DNA of 64,000 bases from Thiodiazotropha sp040507005 (GTDB lineage: Bacteria > Pseudomonadota > Gammaproteobacteria > Chromatiales > Chromatiaceae), in assembly GCA_040507005.1 (NCBI GenBank), contig JBEVVS010000039.1, positions 1 to 64,000 on the forward strand. The letters are read 5' to 3'. Each line of letters begins with the position of its first letter. Position 1 is the first letter of the stretch. Positions 7,720 through 15,521 of this stretch are shown in pieces. Both the position numbers and the translations under genes were made by a program. A model generated the notes under the pieces. That model made no database searches. It was not told the DNA's origin and was given only the letters and a program-made list of their open reading frames with translations.

Positions 7720-8076
7720 ATGGAAAAGAAAATATCACGCATACGTCGTGGGCGTCGTACTCGAGCAAAGATTCAAGAGCTTGGTGCTCATCGTCTCTCT
7801 ATTCATCGTACGCCTCGACACATCTATGCCCAGGTGATCAGTCCGGATGGCGGCAGCGTGCTGGCGAGTGCCTCGACCCTGGATAAATCGGTTCGGGGTG
7901 AGATAAAAGGCGCTTCCGGCAATGTCGACGCTGCAAAGATTGTCGGAAAGTATATTGCCGAGCGGGCTAAATCCGCCGGTGTAGAGAGTGTGGCCTTCGA
8001 TCGTTCGGGTTTTCGTTACCATGGGCGTGTCAAAGCGCTTGCTGATGCGGCACGTGAAGCCGGTCTCCAATTTTAA
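7720..8076 (+). CDS. rplR: 50S ribosomal protein L18
   Basis: This 118-residue protein contains the L18 landmarks RRGRRTRAKIQELGAHRLSIHR, an arginine-rich N-terminal tail that binds 5S rRNA, and FDRSGFRYHGRVKALADAAREAG at its end. With L5 and L25 it forms the 5S particle. The start ATG is 9 bases after rplF with GGTAGAACG between. Length is close to the 117 of E. coli. Confidence 0.96.
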   Translation: MEKKISRIRRGRRTRAKIQELGAHRLSIHRTPRHIYAQVISPDGGSVLASASTLDKSVRGEIKGASGNVDAAKIVGKYIAERAKSAGVESVAFDRSGFRYHGRVKALADAAREAGLQF

Positions 8077-8088
8077 AGGTTCTGGAAT

Positions 8089-8595
8089 ATGGCTAATTTC
8101 AATGCAAAGCCTGAGGGCGACGAGCTTCTTGAAAAGCTGGTCAATGTAAACCGGGTGGCAAAGGTTGTTAAAGGTGGCCGCCAGTTCGGATTTTCTGCAC
8201 TGACTGTGGTGGGTGACGGAAAGGGTCGAGTTGGTTTCGGTACCGGCAAGGCGCGTGAGGTTCCTGTGGCAATACAGAAGGCCATGGAAACAGCACGTAA
8301 AAACATGGTATCGGTTCGCCTCAGCGGTTCTACCCTGCAGTATCCGGTGATAGGTAGACATGGCGCCGCCAAGGTGCATATGCAGCCTGCCTCTGATGGT
8401 ACGGGTATTATCGCCGGCGGTGCGATGCGTGCCGTTTTTGAAGTGCTGGGTGTGCAGAATGTACTGGCGAAGTGCATCGGCACGAACAATCCCATGAATG
8501 TGGTTCGCGCCACCATCAACGGCCTGCATGAGATGACAGATGCCGAGTCCGTAGCACTGAAGCGCGGCAAGAGTGTCGAGGATATCCTGGGGTAA
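8089..8595 (+). CDS. rpsE: 30S ribosomal protein S5
   Basis: The 168-residue protein has the S5 double-stranded-RNA-like domain (LVNVNRVAKVVKGGR, GKGRVGFGTGKAREVP) and the C-terminal half with GSGIIAGG-like GTGIIAGGAMRAVFE and GTNNPMNVVRATI. S5 lies at the back of the decoding region and contributes to accuracy and to the mRNA entry channel; spectinomycin-resistance changes map to its loop 2 in other species. It follows rplR by 12 bases. Confidence 0.97.
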   Translation: MANFNAKPEGDELLEKLVNVNRVAKVVKGGRQFGFSALTVVGDGKGRVGFGTGKAREVPVAIQKAMETARKNMVSVRLSGSTLQYPVIGRHGAAKVHMQPASDGTGIIAGGAMRAVFEVLGVQNVLAKCIGTNNPMNVVRATINGLHEMTDAESVALKRGKSVEDILG

Positions 8596-8598
8596 GTC

Positions 8599-8787
8599 AT
8601 GGCTAAGAAGAAGATGATGCATGTGACTCTGGTACGCAGCACCAATGGCAGACTGGCTAGCCATAAGGCGTGCGTCGCAGGGTTGGGATTACGCCGTATG
8701 CACCAGGTCGTCGAAGTGGAGGATACTCCCGCGACGCGAGGCATGGTGAATAAGGTCAACTATATGGTCAAGGTAGTGGAGGCTTAA
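8599..8787 (+). CDS. rpmD: 50S ribosomal protein L30
   Basis: A short 62-residue protein with the L30 pattern VTLVRSTNGRLASHKACVAGLGLRRM and NKVNYMVKVVE. L30 is a small beta-alpha protein on the 50S surface near 5S rRNA. It starts three bases after rpsE and ends two bases before rplO, so the three genes are very probably co-translated. Length fits the bacterial short form (59 in E. coli). Confidence 0.95.
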   Translation: MAKKKMMHVTLVRSTNGRLASHKACVAGLGLRRMHQVVEVEDTPATRGMVNKVNYMVKVVEA

Positions 8788-8789
8788 TC

Positions 8790-9221
8790 ATGCGCTTGAA
8801 CACACTACAACCTGCCGCTGGCAGCAAGACTGACCGTAAACGTGTCGGTCGTGGTATCGGCAGTGGTCTCGGAAAGACTTGTGGCCGTGGCCACAAAGGT
8901 CAGAAATCTCGTTCCGGCGGTTATCACAAGGTCGGTTTTGAAGGTGGCCAGATGCCCCTGCAAAGACGCCTGCCAAAGGTGGGTTTCACCTCCCGTGTCT
9001 CCTTGGTAACCGCTGAAGTACGGCTTGGTGAGCTGGCGAAAGTGGAAGGCGATGCGGTCGACCTCGATACCCTGAAAAAGGCAAATATCATCGCCCGATC
9101 CGTCAAAAGGGCGAAGATCTTCGCTTCTGGCGAAATCGATCGCGCCGTGACGGTAAAAGGTATTCGCGTATCCAAAGGCGCTAAGGCTGCTATCGAAGCG
9201 GCTGGTGGCAAGGTCGAGTAA
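8790..9221 (+). CDS. rplO: 50S ribosomal protein L15
   Basis: The 143-residue product starts MRLNTLQPAAGSKTDRKRVGRGIGSG and carries the glycine-rich KTCGRGHKGQKSRSGG loop and GGQMPLQRRLPK of L15. L15 is a late 50S assembly protein whose extended N-terminal tail runs deep into 23S rRNA. It ends three bases before secY, the same coupling as in E. coli. Confidence 0.96.
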   Translation: MRLNTLQPAAGSKTDRKRVGRGIGSGLGKTCGRGHKGQKSRSGGYHKVGFEGGQMPLQRRLPKVGFTSRVSLVTAEVRLGELAKVEGDAVDLDTLKKANIIARSVKRAKIFASGEIDRAVTVKGIRVSKGAKAAIEAAGGKVE

Positions 9222-9224
9222 ATC

Positions 9225-10577
9225 ATGGCTAATCAGGGAGCACCAATGATGGGAGCGCTTGGCAGCATGGGCCGGTTGACGGAGCTTCGTCAGCGCCTGT
9301 TGTTTGTCGCCGGTGCCCTGCTGGTGTTCCGTATCGGTACCTTCATTCCGGTACCGGGTGTGAATCCGGTCGCCTTGGCGGCACTCTTCGAACAGGCTCA
9401 GGGTTCGATCCTGGATATGTTCAACATGTTTTCCGGGGGCGCCCTGGAACGTGCCAGCCTGTTCGCGCTTGGCATCATGCCCTACATCTCCGCCTCGATT
9501 ATCATGCAGTTGATGTCTGCTGTTATCCCTACATTGGAGCAGTTGAAGAAAGAGGGAGAGTCGGGGCGTAGAAAGATTACTCAATATACCCGCTACGGCA
9601 CTGTTGTGTTGGCGACGTTTCAAGCGGTGGGTATTTCCATCGCGCTGCAGAGTCAGACCGTGGGTGGAGAGACCATCGTCATCCATCAAGGTATTGGCTT
9701 TGTGGTAACAGCCGCGGTATCACTGGTGACAGGCACCATGTTCCTGATGTGGCTGGGTGAGCAGATAACCGAGCGAGGCATCGGTAACGGCATCTCGCTG
9801 ATCATCTTTGCCGGTATCGTGGCGGGACTGCCTTCCGCCATCGGCGGTACCCTGGAGCTAGCCCGCACCGGGGAGTTGAACGCATTGACGATTCTCTTCC
9901 TGTTCGTCCTGGCGATTGCGGTTACCGCCTTCGTGGTCTTTGTCGAACGGGGGCAGCGCCGGATCACCATCAATTACGCCAAGCGTCAGCAAGGTAGAAA
10001 AATGCTCGCCGCTCAGAGCACCCATCTGCCTCTGAAGCTGAACATGGCAGGTGTTATTCCACCGATTTTCGCGTCCAGTATCATCCTCTTCCCGGCAACC
10101 CTGGGGCAGTGGTTCGGTAATACGGAAGGCACCCGTTGGATACAGGATATATTCTCGAAACTGTCACCGGGTGAGCCTGTCTATGTGATGGCCTATGCGG
10201 CGGCGATAATCTTTTTCTGTTTTTTCTACACCGCGCTGGTCTTCAACTCGCGGGAGACTGCGGACAACCTGAAACGTTCAGGCGCGTTCATTCCCGGTAT
10301 CAGGCCGGGTGAGCAAACCGCTAAATATATCGATGGTGTGATGAGTAAACTGACCTTTTGGGGTGCGATCTACATAACCCTGGTCTGTTTGCTGCCTGAG
10401 TTCCTGATCGTGGGTTGGAATGTACCCTTCTATTTTGGTGGTACATCGTTGTTGATTATCGTCGTGGTGGTCATGGATTTCATGGCACAGATACAGGCGC
10501 ACATGATGTCGCATCAGTACGATGGCCTGATGAAAAAGGCCAATCTGAAGGGCGGCGGTGGCGGGTTATTACGTTAG
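9225..10577 (+). CDS. secY: Protein translocase subunit SecY
   Basis: The 450-residue membrane protein has the ten-helix SecY layout, including GIMPYISASIIMQL (helix 2 plug and gate region), the cytosolic loop FVERGQRRITINYAKRQQGRK, NTEGTRWIQ and the C-terminal KGGGGGLLR tail. SecY is the channel of the Sec translocon with SecE and SecG and moves exported or membrane proteins after SecA or ribosome docking. Its place inside the spc ribosomal operon is the standard one. Length is slightly above the E. coli 443. Confidence 0.97.
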   Translation: MANQGAPMMGALGSMGRLTELRQRLLFVAGALLVFRIGTFIPVPGVNPVALAALFEQAQGSILDMFNMFSGGALERASLFALGIMPYISASIIMQLMSAVIPTLEQLKKEGESGRRKITQYTRYGTVVLATFQAVGISIALQSQTVGGETIVIHQGIGFVVTAAVSLVTGTMFLMWLGEQITERGIGNGISLIIFAGIVAGLPSAIGGTLELARTGELNALTILFLFVLAIAVTAFVVFVERGQRRITINYAKRQQGRKMLAAQSTHLPLKLNMAGVIPPIFASSIILFPATLGQWFGNTEGTRWIQDIFSKLSPGEPVYVMAYAAAIIFFCFFYTALVFNSRETADNLKRSGAFIPGIRPGEQTAKYIDGVMSKLTFWGAIYITLVCLLPEFLIVGWNVPFYFGGTSLLIIVVVVMDFMAQIQAHMMSHQYDGLMKKANLKGGGGGLLR

Positions 10578-10616
10578 TGTCGAACACTACAGAATTTACT
10601 TTTTGGAGTCTGAATC

Positions 10617-10730
10617 ATGAAAGTGCGTGCATCGGTTAAGAAGATCTGCCGAAATTGCAAAATTGTACGCCGGAACGGCGTTGTCAGAGTGATCTGTAAA
10701 GAAGGGCGTCATAAACAGCGTCAAGGTTAA
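10617..10730 (+). CDS. rpmJ: 50S ribosomal protein L36, zinc-binding type
   Basis: Translation of 38 codons gives MKVRASVKKICRNCKIV and on to HKQRQG, a 37-residue L36. Cys11, Cys14, Cys27 and His32 are the zinc ligands of the C-plus form. The E. coli protein has one residue more. A TTGGAGTCTGAATC site precedes the ATG. It closes the spc segment; the next gene, rpsM, begins 107 bases later after promoter-like and hairpin signals. Confidence 0.95.
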   Translation: MKVRASVKKICRNCKIVRRNGVVRVICKEGRHKQRQG

Positions 10731-10757
10731 TCAGGGCAAAATTAGTGCCACATCCGC

Positions 10758-10786
10758 TTGATGCAGGTGGTTGTGTAGAGTAATAT
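10758..10786 (+). promoter_or_regulatory. Candidate alpha-operon promoter
   Basis: TTGATG (10758-10763) and TAATAT (10781-10786) are separated by exactly 17 bases in the rpmJ-rpsM gap, the position of the alpha-operon promoter in E. coli. Transcription would begin near 10793, leaving a leader of about 45 bases before rpsM. The boxes are seen; promoter activity is inferred. Confidence 0.5.
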
Positions 10787-10795
10787 TGCGCGTTT

Positions 10796-10820
10796 CCCTT
10801 CGGCAAAGTGCCAAGGGTTT
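10796..10820 (+). promoter_or_regulatory. Leader hairpin before rpsM
   Basis: CCCTT and AAGGG enclose GGCA and TGCC around the loop AAG, with one bulged C, followed by TTTGTTC. The hairpin would lie at the very 5' end of the alpha-operon mRNA. In E. coli S4 represses this operon by binding a leader pseudoknot; whether this hairpin is part of such a fold cannot be judged by eye. The short T run makes termination weak at best. Confidence 0.4.
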
Positions 10821-10837
10821 GTTCAGGAGATTTTAAG

Positions 10838-11194
10838 ATGGCTCGAATTGCAGGGGTCAACATACCAGACCGGAAACATGCGGTCATAGCGCTGACATCG
10901 ATATACGGTATCGGGCGCTCTCGTGCGGGCGAAATCTGTAAAGAAGCCGGCATCGAGCCCAGTGTGAAGATACAGGAACTCAGCGAGGATCAGGTCGAAA
11001 GCATACGTACTATCGTTGCCCGATTCACCGTTGAAGGCGATCTGCGTCGTGAAATCTCGATGAATATTAAACGTCTGATGGATCTTGGCTGCAATCGTGG
11101 TATCCGGCATCGTCGCGGACTGCCGTTGCGTGGGCAGCGTACCCGTACGAATGCCAGGACCCGCAAAGGCCCACGTCGCCCGATCAAGCGTTAA
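10838..11194 (+). CDS. rpsM: 30S ribosomal protein S13
   Basis: The 118-residue protein equals E. coli S13 in length: MARIAGVNIPDRKHAVIALT, a helix-two-turn-helix, IKRLMDLGCNRGIRHRRGLP and a basic tail ending RTRKGPRRPIKR that reaches the P-site tRNA. S13 forms bridges B1a/B1b to the 50S. An in-frame start 30 bases upstream exists, but the ATG at 10838 with AGGAGATTTTAAG before it gives the family start. It is the first gene of the alpha operon. Confidence 0.97.
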   Translation: MARIAGVNIPDRKHAVIALTSIYGIGRSRAGEICKEAGIEPSVKIQELSEDQVESIRTIVARFTVEGDLRREISMNIKRLMDLGCNRGIRHRRGLPLRGQRTRTNARTRKGPRRPIKR

Positions 11195-11230
11195 TTCAAA
11201 CTATATATTCGAAATCTTTAGGTACAGAAG

Positions 11231-11620
11231 ATGGCTAAACCTAGTACACGTGGTAAGAAGAAGGTAAAGAAGAGTGTGACCGACGGGGTTGCGCATATTC
11301 ACGCCTCTTTCAACAACACAATCATTACTATTAGCGACCGCCAGGGCAATGCATTGGCTTGGGCCACTGCTGGTGGATCGGGATTCCGCGGTTCTAGAAA
11401 GAGTACCCCCTTTGCAGCCCAGGTTGCTGCCGATCGCGTGGGGCAGATGGTCAAGGAGTATGGTGTCAAGAATCTTGACGTGAATGTAAAAGGTCCCGGA
11501 CCTGGCCGTGAATCCGCCGTTCGTTCCCTGAACAACGCGGGATTCAAAATCACAAGCATCTCTGATGTTACCCCTATTCCTCACAATGGCTGCCGTCCGC
11601 CCAAGAAGCGCCGCGTCTAA
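11231..11620 (+). CDS. rpsK: 30S ribosomal protein S11
   Basis: This 129-residue protein has the S11 core DGVAHIHASFNNTIITISDRQGNAL and VKGPGPGRESAVRSLNNAG, and ends with the conserved DVTPIPHNGCRPPKKRRV. In several species the Asn after PH is converted to isoaspartate. S11 lies on the 30S platform near the Shine-Dalgarno duplex. It follows rpsM by 36 bases and has exactly the E. coli length. Confidence 0.97.
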   Translation: MAKPSTRGKKKVKKSVTDGVAHIHASFNNTIITISDRQGNALAWATAGGSGFRGSRKSTPFAAQVAADRVGQMVKEYGVKNLDVNVKGPGPGRESAVRSLNNAGFKITSISDVTPIPHNGCRPPKKRRV

Positions 11621-11639
11621 ATACTGGAGTTACTGAAAT

Positions 11640-12260
11640 ATGGCAAGGTACATCGGACCAAAGTGTAAGCTAAGCCGTCGGGAAGGTACTGACCTTTTCC
11701 TGAAAAGCCGTGTGCGCTCACTCGATTCCAAATGCAATATGGAGAAGGTGCCCGGTCAGATGGGCGATCGCCGTCGTCGGGTATCCGATTACGGTCTGCA
11801 GTTGCGCGAGAAGCAAAAAGTTCGTCGCATCTATGGCGTGATGGAAAAGCAGTTTCGCAACTACTATAAGGCTGCCGCGCAGAACAAGGGCGCGACCGGT
11901 GAAAACCTGCTGCAACTTCTGGAGACCCGTCTGGACAATATTGTCTATCGCATGGGTTTTGGCTCGACCCGTGCCGAGGCACGTCAGCTTGTGAGCCATA
12001 AAGCGATTGAAGTCAATGGAAAGGTAGTGAACGTACCCTCGTTCAAAGTCTCGGCGGAAGATGAAGTTTCGATACGAGAGAAGGCAAAAAAGCAGCTCCG
12101 AATACAGGGTGCACTCGAACTGCAAGGGCAGTTTGGTTTTGTCGATTGGGTTGAAGTTGATGCAAAAGCAATGAAAGGCAAGCTGAAGCGTGTACCGGAT
12201 AGATCAGATTTGTCTGCCGAGATTAACGAGCAACTGGTCGTCGAGCTCTACTCCAAGTAA
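11640..12260 (+). CDS. rpsD: 30S ribosomal protein S4
   Basis: The 206-residue product, the same length as E. coli S4, starts MARYIGPKCKLSRREGTDLFLKS and has the S4 RNA-binding domain with RLDNIVYRMGFGSTRAEARQLVSH. S4 initiates 30S assembly and influences decoding accuracy; in E. coli it also represses the alpha operon. The N-terminal region has a single Cys here, so it is the zinc-free type. It lies between rpsK and rpoA as usual. Confidence 0.97.
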   Translation: MARYIGPKCKLSRREGTDLFLKSRVRSLDSKCNMEKVPGQMGDRRRRVSDYGLQLREKQKVRRIYGVMEKQFRNYYKAAAQNKGATGENLLQLLETRLDNIVYRMGFGSTRAEARQLVSHKAIEVNGKVVNVPSFKVSAEDEVSIREKAKKQLRIQGALELQGQFGFVDWVEVDAKAMKGKLKRVPDRSDLSAEINEQLVVELYSK

Positions 12261-12280
12261 GCCTTGACGAGGGAAAATAC

Positions 12281-13279
12281 ATGATCGATAGCGTTACGGA
12301 ATTTCTCAAGCCCCGGATTGTCAACGTTCAGCCCATCACCGCAACACGTGCGAAAGTGACCCTTGAGCCTTTGGAGCGTGGATTCGGCCATACGTTGGGG
12401 AATGCGTTAAGGCGTATCCTGCTCTCATCCATGCCTGGCAGCGCGATCACTGAAGTGGAGATCGCCGATGTACTGCACGAGTACACCACCATGGAAGGCG
12501 TTCAGGAAGATGTACTCGATGTACTGCTTAATCTGAAGCTGGTTGCAATCATCATGCACGCACGTGATGAGGCGACCCTGAAGCTGCAAAAGAAAGGGCC
12601 GGGACAGGTGCTTGCCAGTGACATAACCCTGGATCACGATGTGGAGATCGCCAATCCCGATCTGGTGCTGGCGACCCTGACCAAGTCAGGCGAGATCAAT
12701 ATGACCTTGAATGTACGCAGAGGCCGGGGATACCATCCGGCGGCTGCCCGTCAAGGCAGTGCCGGGGACGAGCGTCCGATCGGCATGCTGCAGGTGGATG
12801 CATCGTTCAGTCCGATCAGGGAAGTGGCATACAGTGTGGAAGCGGCCCGTGTGGAACAGAACACCGGCCTCGACCGTCTGGTCATCGAGCTGGAGACAAA
12901 CGGCACCATCGATCCGGAAGAGGCGATCAGACGCTCCGCCAGTATCCTGCGCGACCAGCTCTCTGTTTTCGTGGATCTGGAAGCAGAGGCCGCGGAGTCG
13001 GTTTCCGAGCCGGAAGAGCCGGCGATCGATCCCATCCTGTTGCGCCCGGTGGACGATCTGGAACTCACCGTACGTTCGGCGAACTGCTTGAAGGCGGAGA
13101 ATATCTTCCTCATCGGCGATCTGATTCAGCGCACCGAGGTGGAGCTGCTGAAGACACCGAATCTGGGCAAGAAGTCCCTGACAGAGATCAAGGACGTACT
13201 CGCCCGTCGCGGCCTCTCCCTGGGTATGCGCCTGGAGCACTGGCCGCCGGAGAACATCGAGGAGCAACTGACCCACTGA
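12281..13279 (+). CDS. rpoA: RNA polymerase alpha subunit
   Basis: The 332-residue protein has the alpha N-terminal dimer domain (FGHTLGNALRRILLSSMPGSAI) and, after an acidic linker around residue 240, the C-terminal domain with LLKTPNLGKKSLTEIKDVLARRGLSLGM, including the determinants that contact UP elements and activators. It assembles beta and beta-prime into core polymerase. Placed between rpsD and rplQ as in most proteobacteria. Length is three residues above E. coli. Confidence 0.97.
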   Translation: MIDSVTEFLKPRIVNVQPITATRAKVTLEPLERGFGHTLGNALRRILLSSMPGSAITEVEIADVLHEYTTMEGVQEDVLDVLLNLKLVAIIMHARDEATLKLQKKGPGQVLASDITLDHDVEIANPDLVLATLTKSGEINMTLNVRRGRGYHPAAARQGSAGDERPIGMLQVDASFSPIREVAYSVEAARVEQNTGLDRLVIELETNGTIDPEEAIRRSASILRDQLSVFVDLEAEAAESVSEPEEPAIDPILLRPVDDLELTVRSANCLKAENIFLIGDLIQRTEVELLKTPNLGKKSLTEIKDVLARRGLSLGMRLEHWPPENIEEQLTH

Positions 13280-13326
13280 GGCGGTTGCAGACCCTGTTTA
13301 ACTTTTGAATTTTTGGAACTAGAGCC

Positions 13327-13737
13327 ATGCGCCATCGCAAATCAGGTCGCCAGCTGAATCGCAACAGCAGCCACCGCAATGCCATGTTCAGAAACATGAC
13401 CGTTTCCCTGATCAATCACGAAATGATCAAGACAACCTTGCCCAAGGCAAAAGAGTTGCGCCGGGTTGCAGAACCCCTGATCACACTCTCCAAGAGCGAC
13501 AGCGTGGCAAAACGTCGCCTGGCCTTCGCCCGTCTGCGGGACAAGGCGGCAGTGGGAAAACTCTTTGCAGAACTGGGCCCACGCTACCAGGCGCGCCCCG
13601 GCGGTTATCTGCGCATCATGAAGTGCGGCTACCGTCCCGGTGACCAGGCGCCCATGGCCTATGTGGAGCTGGTGGACCGGCCGCTACCTGAAGAGACGGA
13701 AGAGGAAGTGAATGAAGCTGAGGCGGAAGAATCCTAA
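13327..13737 (+). CDS. rplQ: 50S ribosomal protein L17
   Basis: The 136-residue protein begins MRHRKSGRQLNRNSSHRNAM and has the central MKCGYRPGDQAPMAYVELV of L17. Its tail is extended by about nine mostly acidic residues relative to E. coli (127), which may vary freely. L17 lies near the peptide exit. It is the last gene of the ribosomal superoperon and is followed by a strong terminator. Confidence 0.96.
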   Translation: MRHRKSGRQLNRNSSHRNAMFRNMTVSLINHEMIKTTLPKAKELRRVAEPLITLSKSDSVAKRRLAFARLRDKAAVGKLFAELGPRYQARPGGYLRIMKCGYRPGDQAPMAYVELVDRPLPEETEEEVNEAEAEES

Positions 13738-13770
13738 GCTCTCTTAAACTGAGGCTCAGACTCAAAAGGA

Positions 13771-13796
13771 CCCACATCCCGGATGTGGGTTTTTTT
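13771..13796 (+). terminator. Rho-independent terminator after rplQ
   Basis: CCCACATC and GATGTGGG form a perfect eight-pair stem around the loop CCG, directly followed by seven T residues. It lies 34 bases after the rplQ stop and closes the whole ribosomal-protein superoperon. Confidence 0.93.
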
Positions 13797-13852
13797 ATGC
13801 CCGTCATTCACTGGGTTCAGATACCTGTTAGTCGTTACCACTCAGCTCAAGC

Positions 13853-14515
13853 TTAACGCTTTAAACTTTTCATCAGATCCTGGAGTGCTACTGTCTGGCT
13901 CCCGGTATCTTTGTTTTGCTGAGGTTGCTCAATGTCAAAAATCCTGTGCCCATTGACCATACCTGAGATGTCCGACCCCGTCCCCCCCAGGTCGTGGCTG
14001 AATACCGACAGGATATGCAGCAGGGTGAACCAGGCGATTACCAGGTAGCAGAGGTGGTGCAGGTCGAAGAGGCTCAAGCTGCCGAGCATGGAGATCTCCT
14101 TGAGCAGGATCAGGCCGCTGATGCCGCTCAGCAGCATAAAGAACAGGGCCGCCAGATAGATCGGTCCCCACAGGGGGTTGTGGCTGTACCATTTGGGCAG
14201 GGGCGCCTTGCCGAGGGTGAGATAGAACTTCACCACCAGCCATCCCTGGGAGAGGCGATGCAGGTTGGGTTCGCATGAGTCGAGGTGTTCACTGCCGGTG
14301 CCAAATAGGAGAAGATAGAGCCGCAGCAGCAGGGCGGGCAGGAACAGGCCGCCGAGCATGAAGTGGATCTCGGCCGCGTTTTGGGCCAGCAGGGGGGTGT
14401 TGTTCATGAGCCAGCCGGTGACCAGCAGTCCCATGGTGGAGAGCCCGAGGATCCAGTGGGCGAGTCTGAGTCTGTTGCTCCACACCAGGATCCGGGTGAC
14501 GCTTGTTGCCTGCAT
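13853..14515 (-). CDS. Cytochrome b561-type membrane protein
   Basis: A 220-residue protein with four hydrophobic helices and histidines placed as in the bacterial cytochrome b561/NiFe-hydrogenase b-subunit family: His20 (LRLAHWILGL), His51 (EIHFMLGG), His153/His154 (DLHHLCYL) and His167 (TLLHIL). Such proteins hold two b hemes and pass electrons between a periplasmic partner and quinone. No hydrogenase or other partner gene is nearby, so the electron donor is unknown. An in-frame start 108 bases upstream would add a cysteine-rich non-membrane leader; the ATG at 14515 was preferred because it begins just before helix 1. Confidence 0.8.
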   Translation of the reverse strand: MQATSVTRILVWSNRLRLAHWILGLSTMGLLVTGWLMNNTPLLAQNAAEIHFMLGGLFLPALLLRLYLLLFGTGSEHLDSCEPNLHRLSQGWLVVKFYLTLGKAPLPKWYSHNPLWGPIYLAALFFMLLSGISGLILLKEISMLGSLSLFDLHHLCYLVIAWFTLLHILSVFSHDLGGTGSDISGMVNGHRIFDIEQPQQNKDTGSQTVALQDLMKSLKR

Positions 14516-14679
14516 AATTACTCTCGTTTCACATTGTGGGGTGGATCTGTTGCAAGATTCAGGGCCTCTATTACAGCACGCATGATCTAATATCGGGAAG
14601 GAAATAGCCTGGAGAATTATCATGGTCTTGGGCCCTGTCCCCCGGGGTTCGGTCGTTTCATTTAGCCAGCGGTTTAAGC

Positions 14680-15240
14680 ATGATCAGAGAGAGAAAGAGT
14701 AAAAAAGCGCGCAGGGAGGGCCGGGATCAGGCGATGCTGCGTTATACCAAGCAGCGTCAGCGGAATCTCCTGGCCAAGCCCGGGGTGCATGAATTTATCA
14801 TCGTGCTGGATCAGATGAAGGCCGGTTTCAATGTGGCCAAGATATTTCGCAGCGCCGAGGCGTTCGGTGCCCAGGAGATCCATCTGGTGAATATCGGGCC
14901 CTTCGATCCCGCCCCGGGCAAGGGCGCCTTCAAGAAGGTGCCGGCGCGTTTTTTCGACAGCTTCGAGCAGAGCTATCGAGAGCTGACGGAAAGGGGCTAT
15001 CAGATAATGCGGCTGGAGGGCGGATGTGAGTGCTTACTGACAGACTTCAGCATGTCCCGGAAGATCGCCTTTGTCCTGGGGCATGAGGAGTGGGGGCACA
15101 GCTTCAGCCGGGAGGACTACCCGGACATCCCATCGGTGTCGATTCCCCAATTTGGCCAGGTGGAGAGCCTGAATGTCTCCGTGGCGGCGTCCATCGTCAT
15201 GTACGAGTATGTGCGCCAGGTGGGGGATGGGGGCAAGTGA
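14680..15240 (+). CDS. TrmH/SpoU-family RNA methyltransferase
   Basis: The 186-residue protein has the three SpoU motifs: Asn51 and Arg57 in FNVAKIFRSAEAFG, FVLGHEEWG (131-139) and IPQFGQVESLNVSVAAS (155-171), which form the trefoil-knot S-adenosylmethionine site. Such enzymes 2'-O-methylate ribose in tRNA or rRNA. The short length and a basic N-terminus (RERKSKKARREGR) leave the substrate open; a tRNA-modifying TrmH-like role is possible. The gene stands alone and diverges from the cytochrome b561 gene. The ribosome-binding site is weak. Confidence 0.82.
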   Translation: MIRERKSKKARREGRDQAMLRYTKQRQRNLLAKPGVHEFIIVLDQMKAGFNVAKIFRSAEAFGAQEIHLVNIGPFDPAPGKGAFKKVPARFFDSFEQSYRELTERGYQIMRLEGGCECLLTDFSMSRKIAFVLGHEEWGHSFSREDYPDIPSVSIPQFGQVESLNVSVAASIVMYEYVRQVGDGGK

Positions 15241-15289
15241 CCCTGTCCGACCTGCTTGGGCCAGGGCTTGAAGTATGTTGTGGCTCTGT

Positions 15290-15373
15290 CTAACTGTCTG
15301 GAAATTCTACAGATTTTGCGCTCAAAACAGATACCACGATGATCGCGAGTGATGTGAGTAGCAACCAGGTCAT
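15290..15373 (-). CDS. Candidate 27-residue membrane protein
   Basis: On the minus strand an ATG preceded by AAGAGGAGAGAACAA, one of the better ribosome-binding sites in the window, opens 27 codons: MTWLLLTSLAIIVVSVLSAK then SVEFPDS. Residues 3 to 18 form one hydrophobic helix, the usual build of small regulatory subunits of membrane complexes. I do not recognise a family. A perfect CRP-type palindrome lies about 120 bases upstream and a 7-bp inverted repeat (15399-15418) lies in the leader. No partner is encoded adjacent. Whether it is translated is unproven; the evidence is the site, hydrophobicity and regulatory context. Confidence 0.5.
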   Translation of the reverse strand: MTWLLLTSLAIIVVSVLSAKSVEFPDS

Positions 15374-15493
15374 TTGTTCTCTCCTCTTATTTTCCGAGTA
15401 ACTGATCTTTGTCAGTTATGCCAACCATAATTTAAATACTGTAATTTTTATGTGACTTATAACCTAGAAACCTTAAACAAAACTTAAATAAAG

Positions 15494-15509
15494 TGTGATC
15501 GCCGTCACA
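15494..15509. promoter_or_regulatory. CRP-type palindrome
   Basis: TGTGA-TCGCCG-TCACA is a perfect match to the symmetric CRP consensus. It lies in the gap between the histidine phosphatase stop (15522) and the candidate small membrane gene that starts at 15373, both on the minus strand, so the small gene is the likely target. A TATAAG box on the minus strand (15461-15456) would place the site roughly 50 bases upstream of transcription start. Confidence 0.5.
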
Positions 15510-15521
15510 TTGGGGTGGCCC

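Noticed and set aside
7735..8664. 309-codon minus-strand frame across rplR, rpsE and rpmD
   Set aside because: Shadow of three certain ribosomal genes; no start signal or domain.
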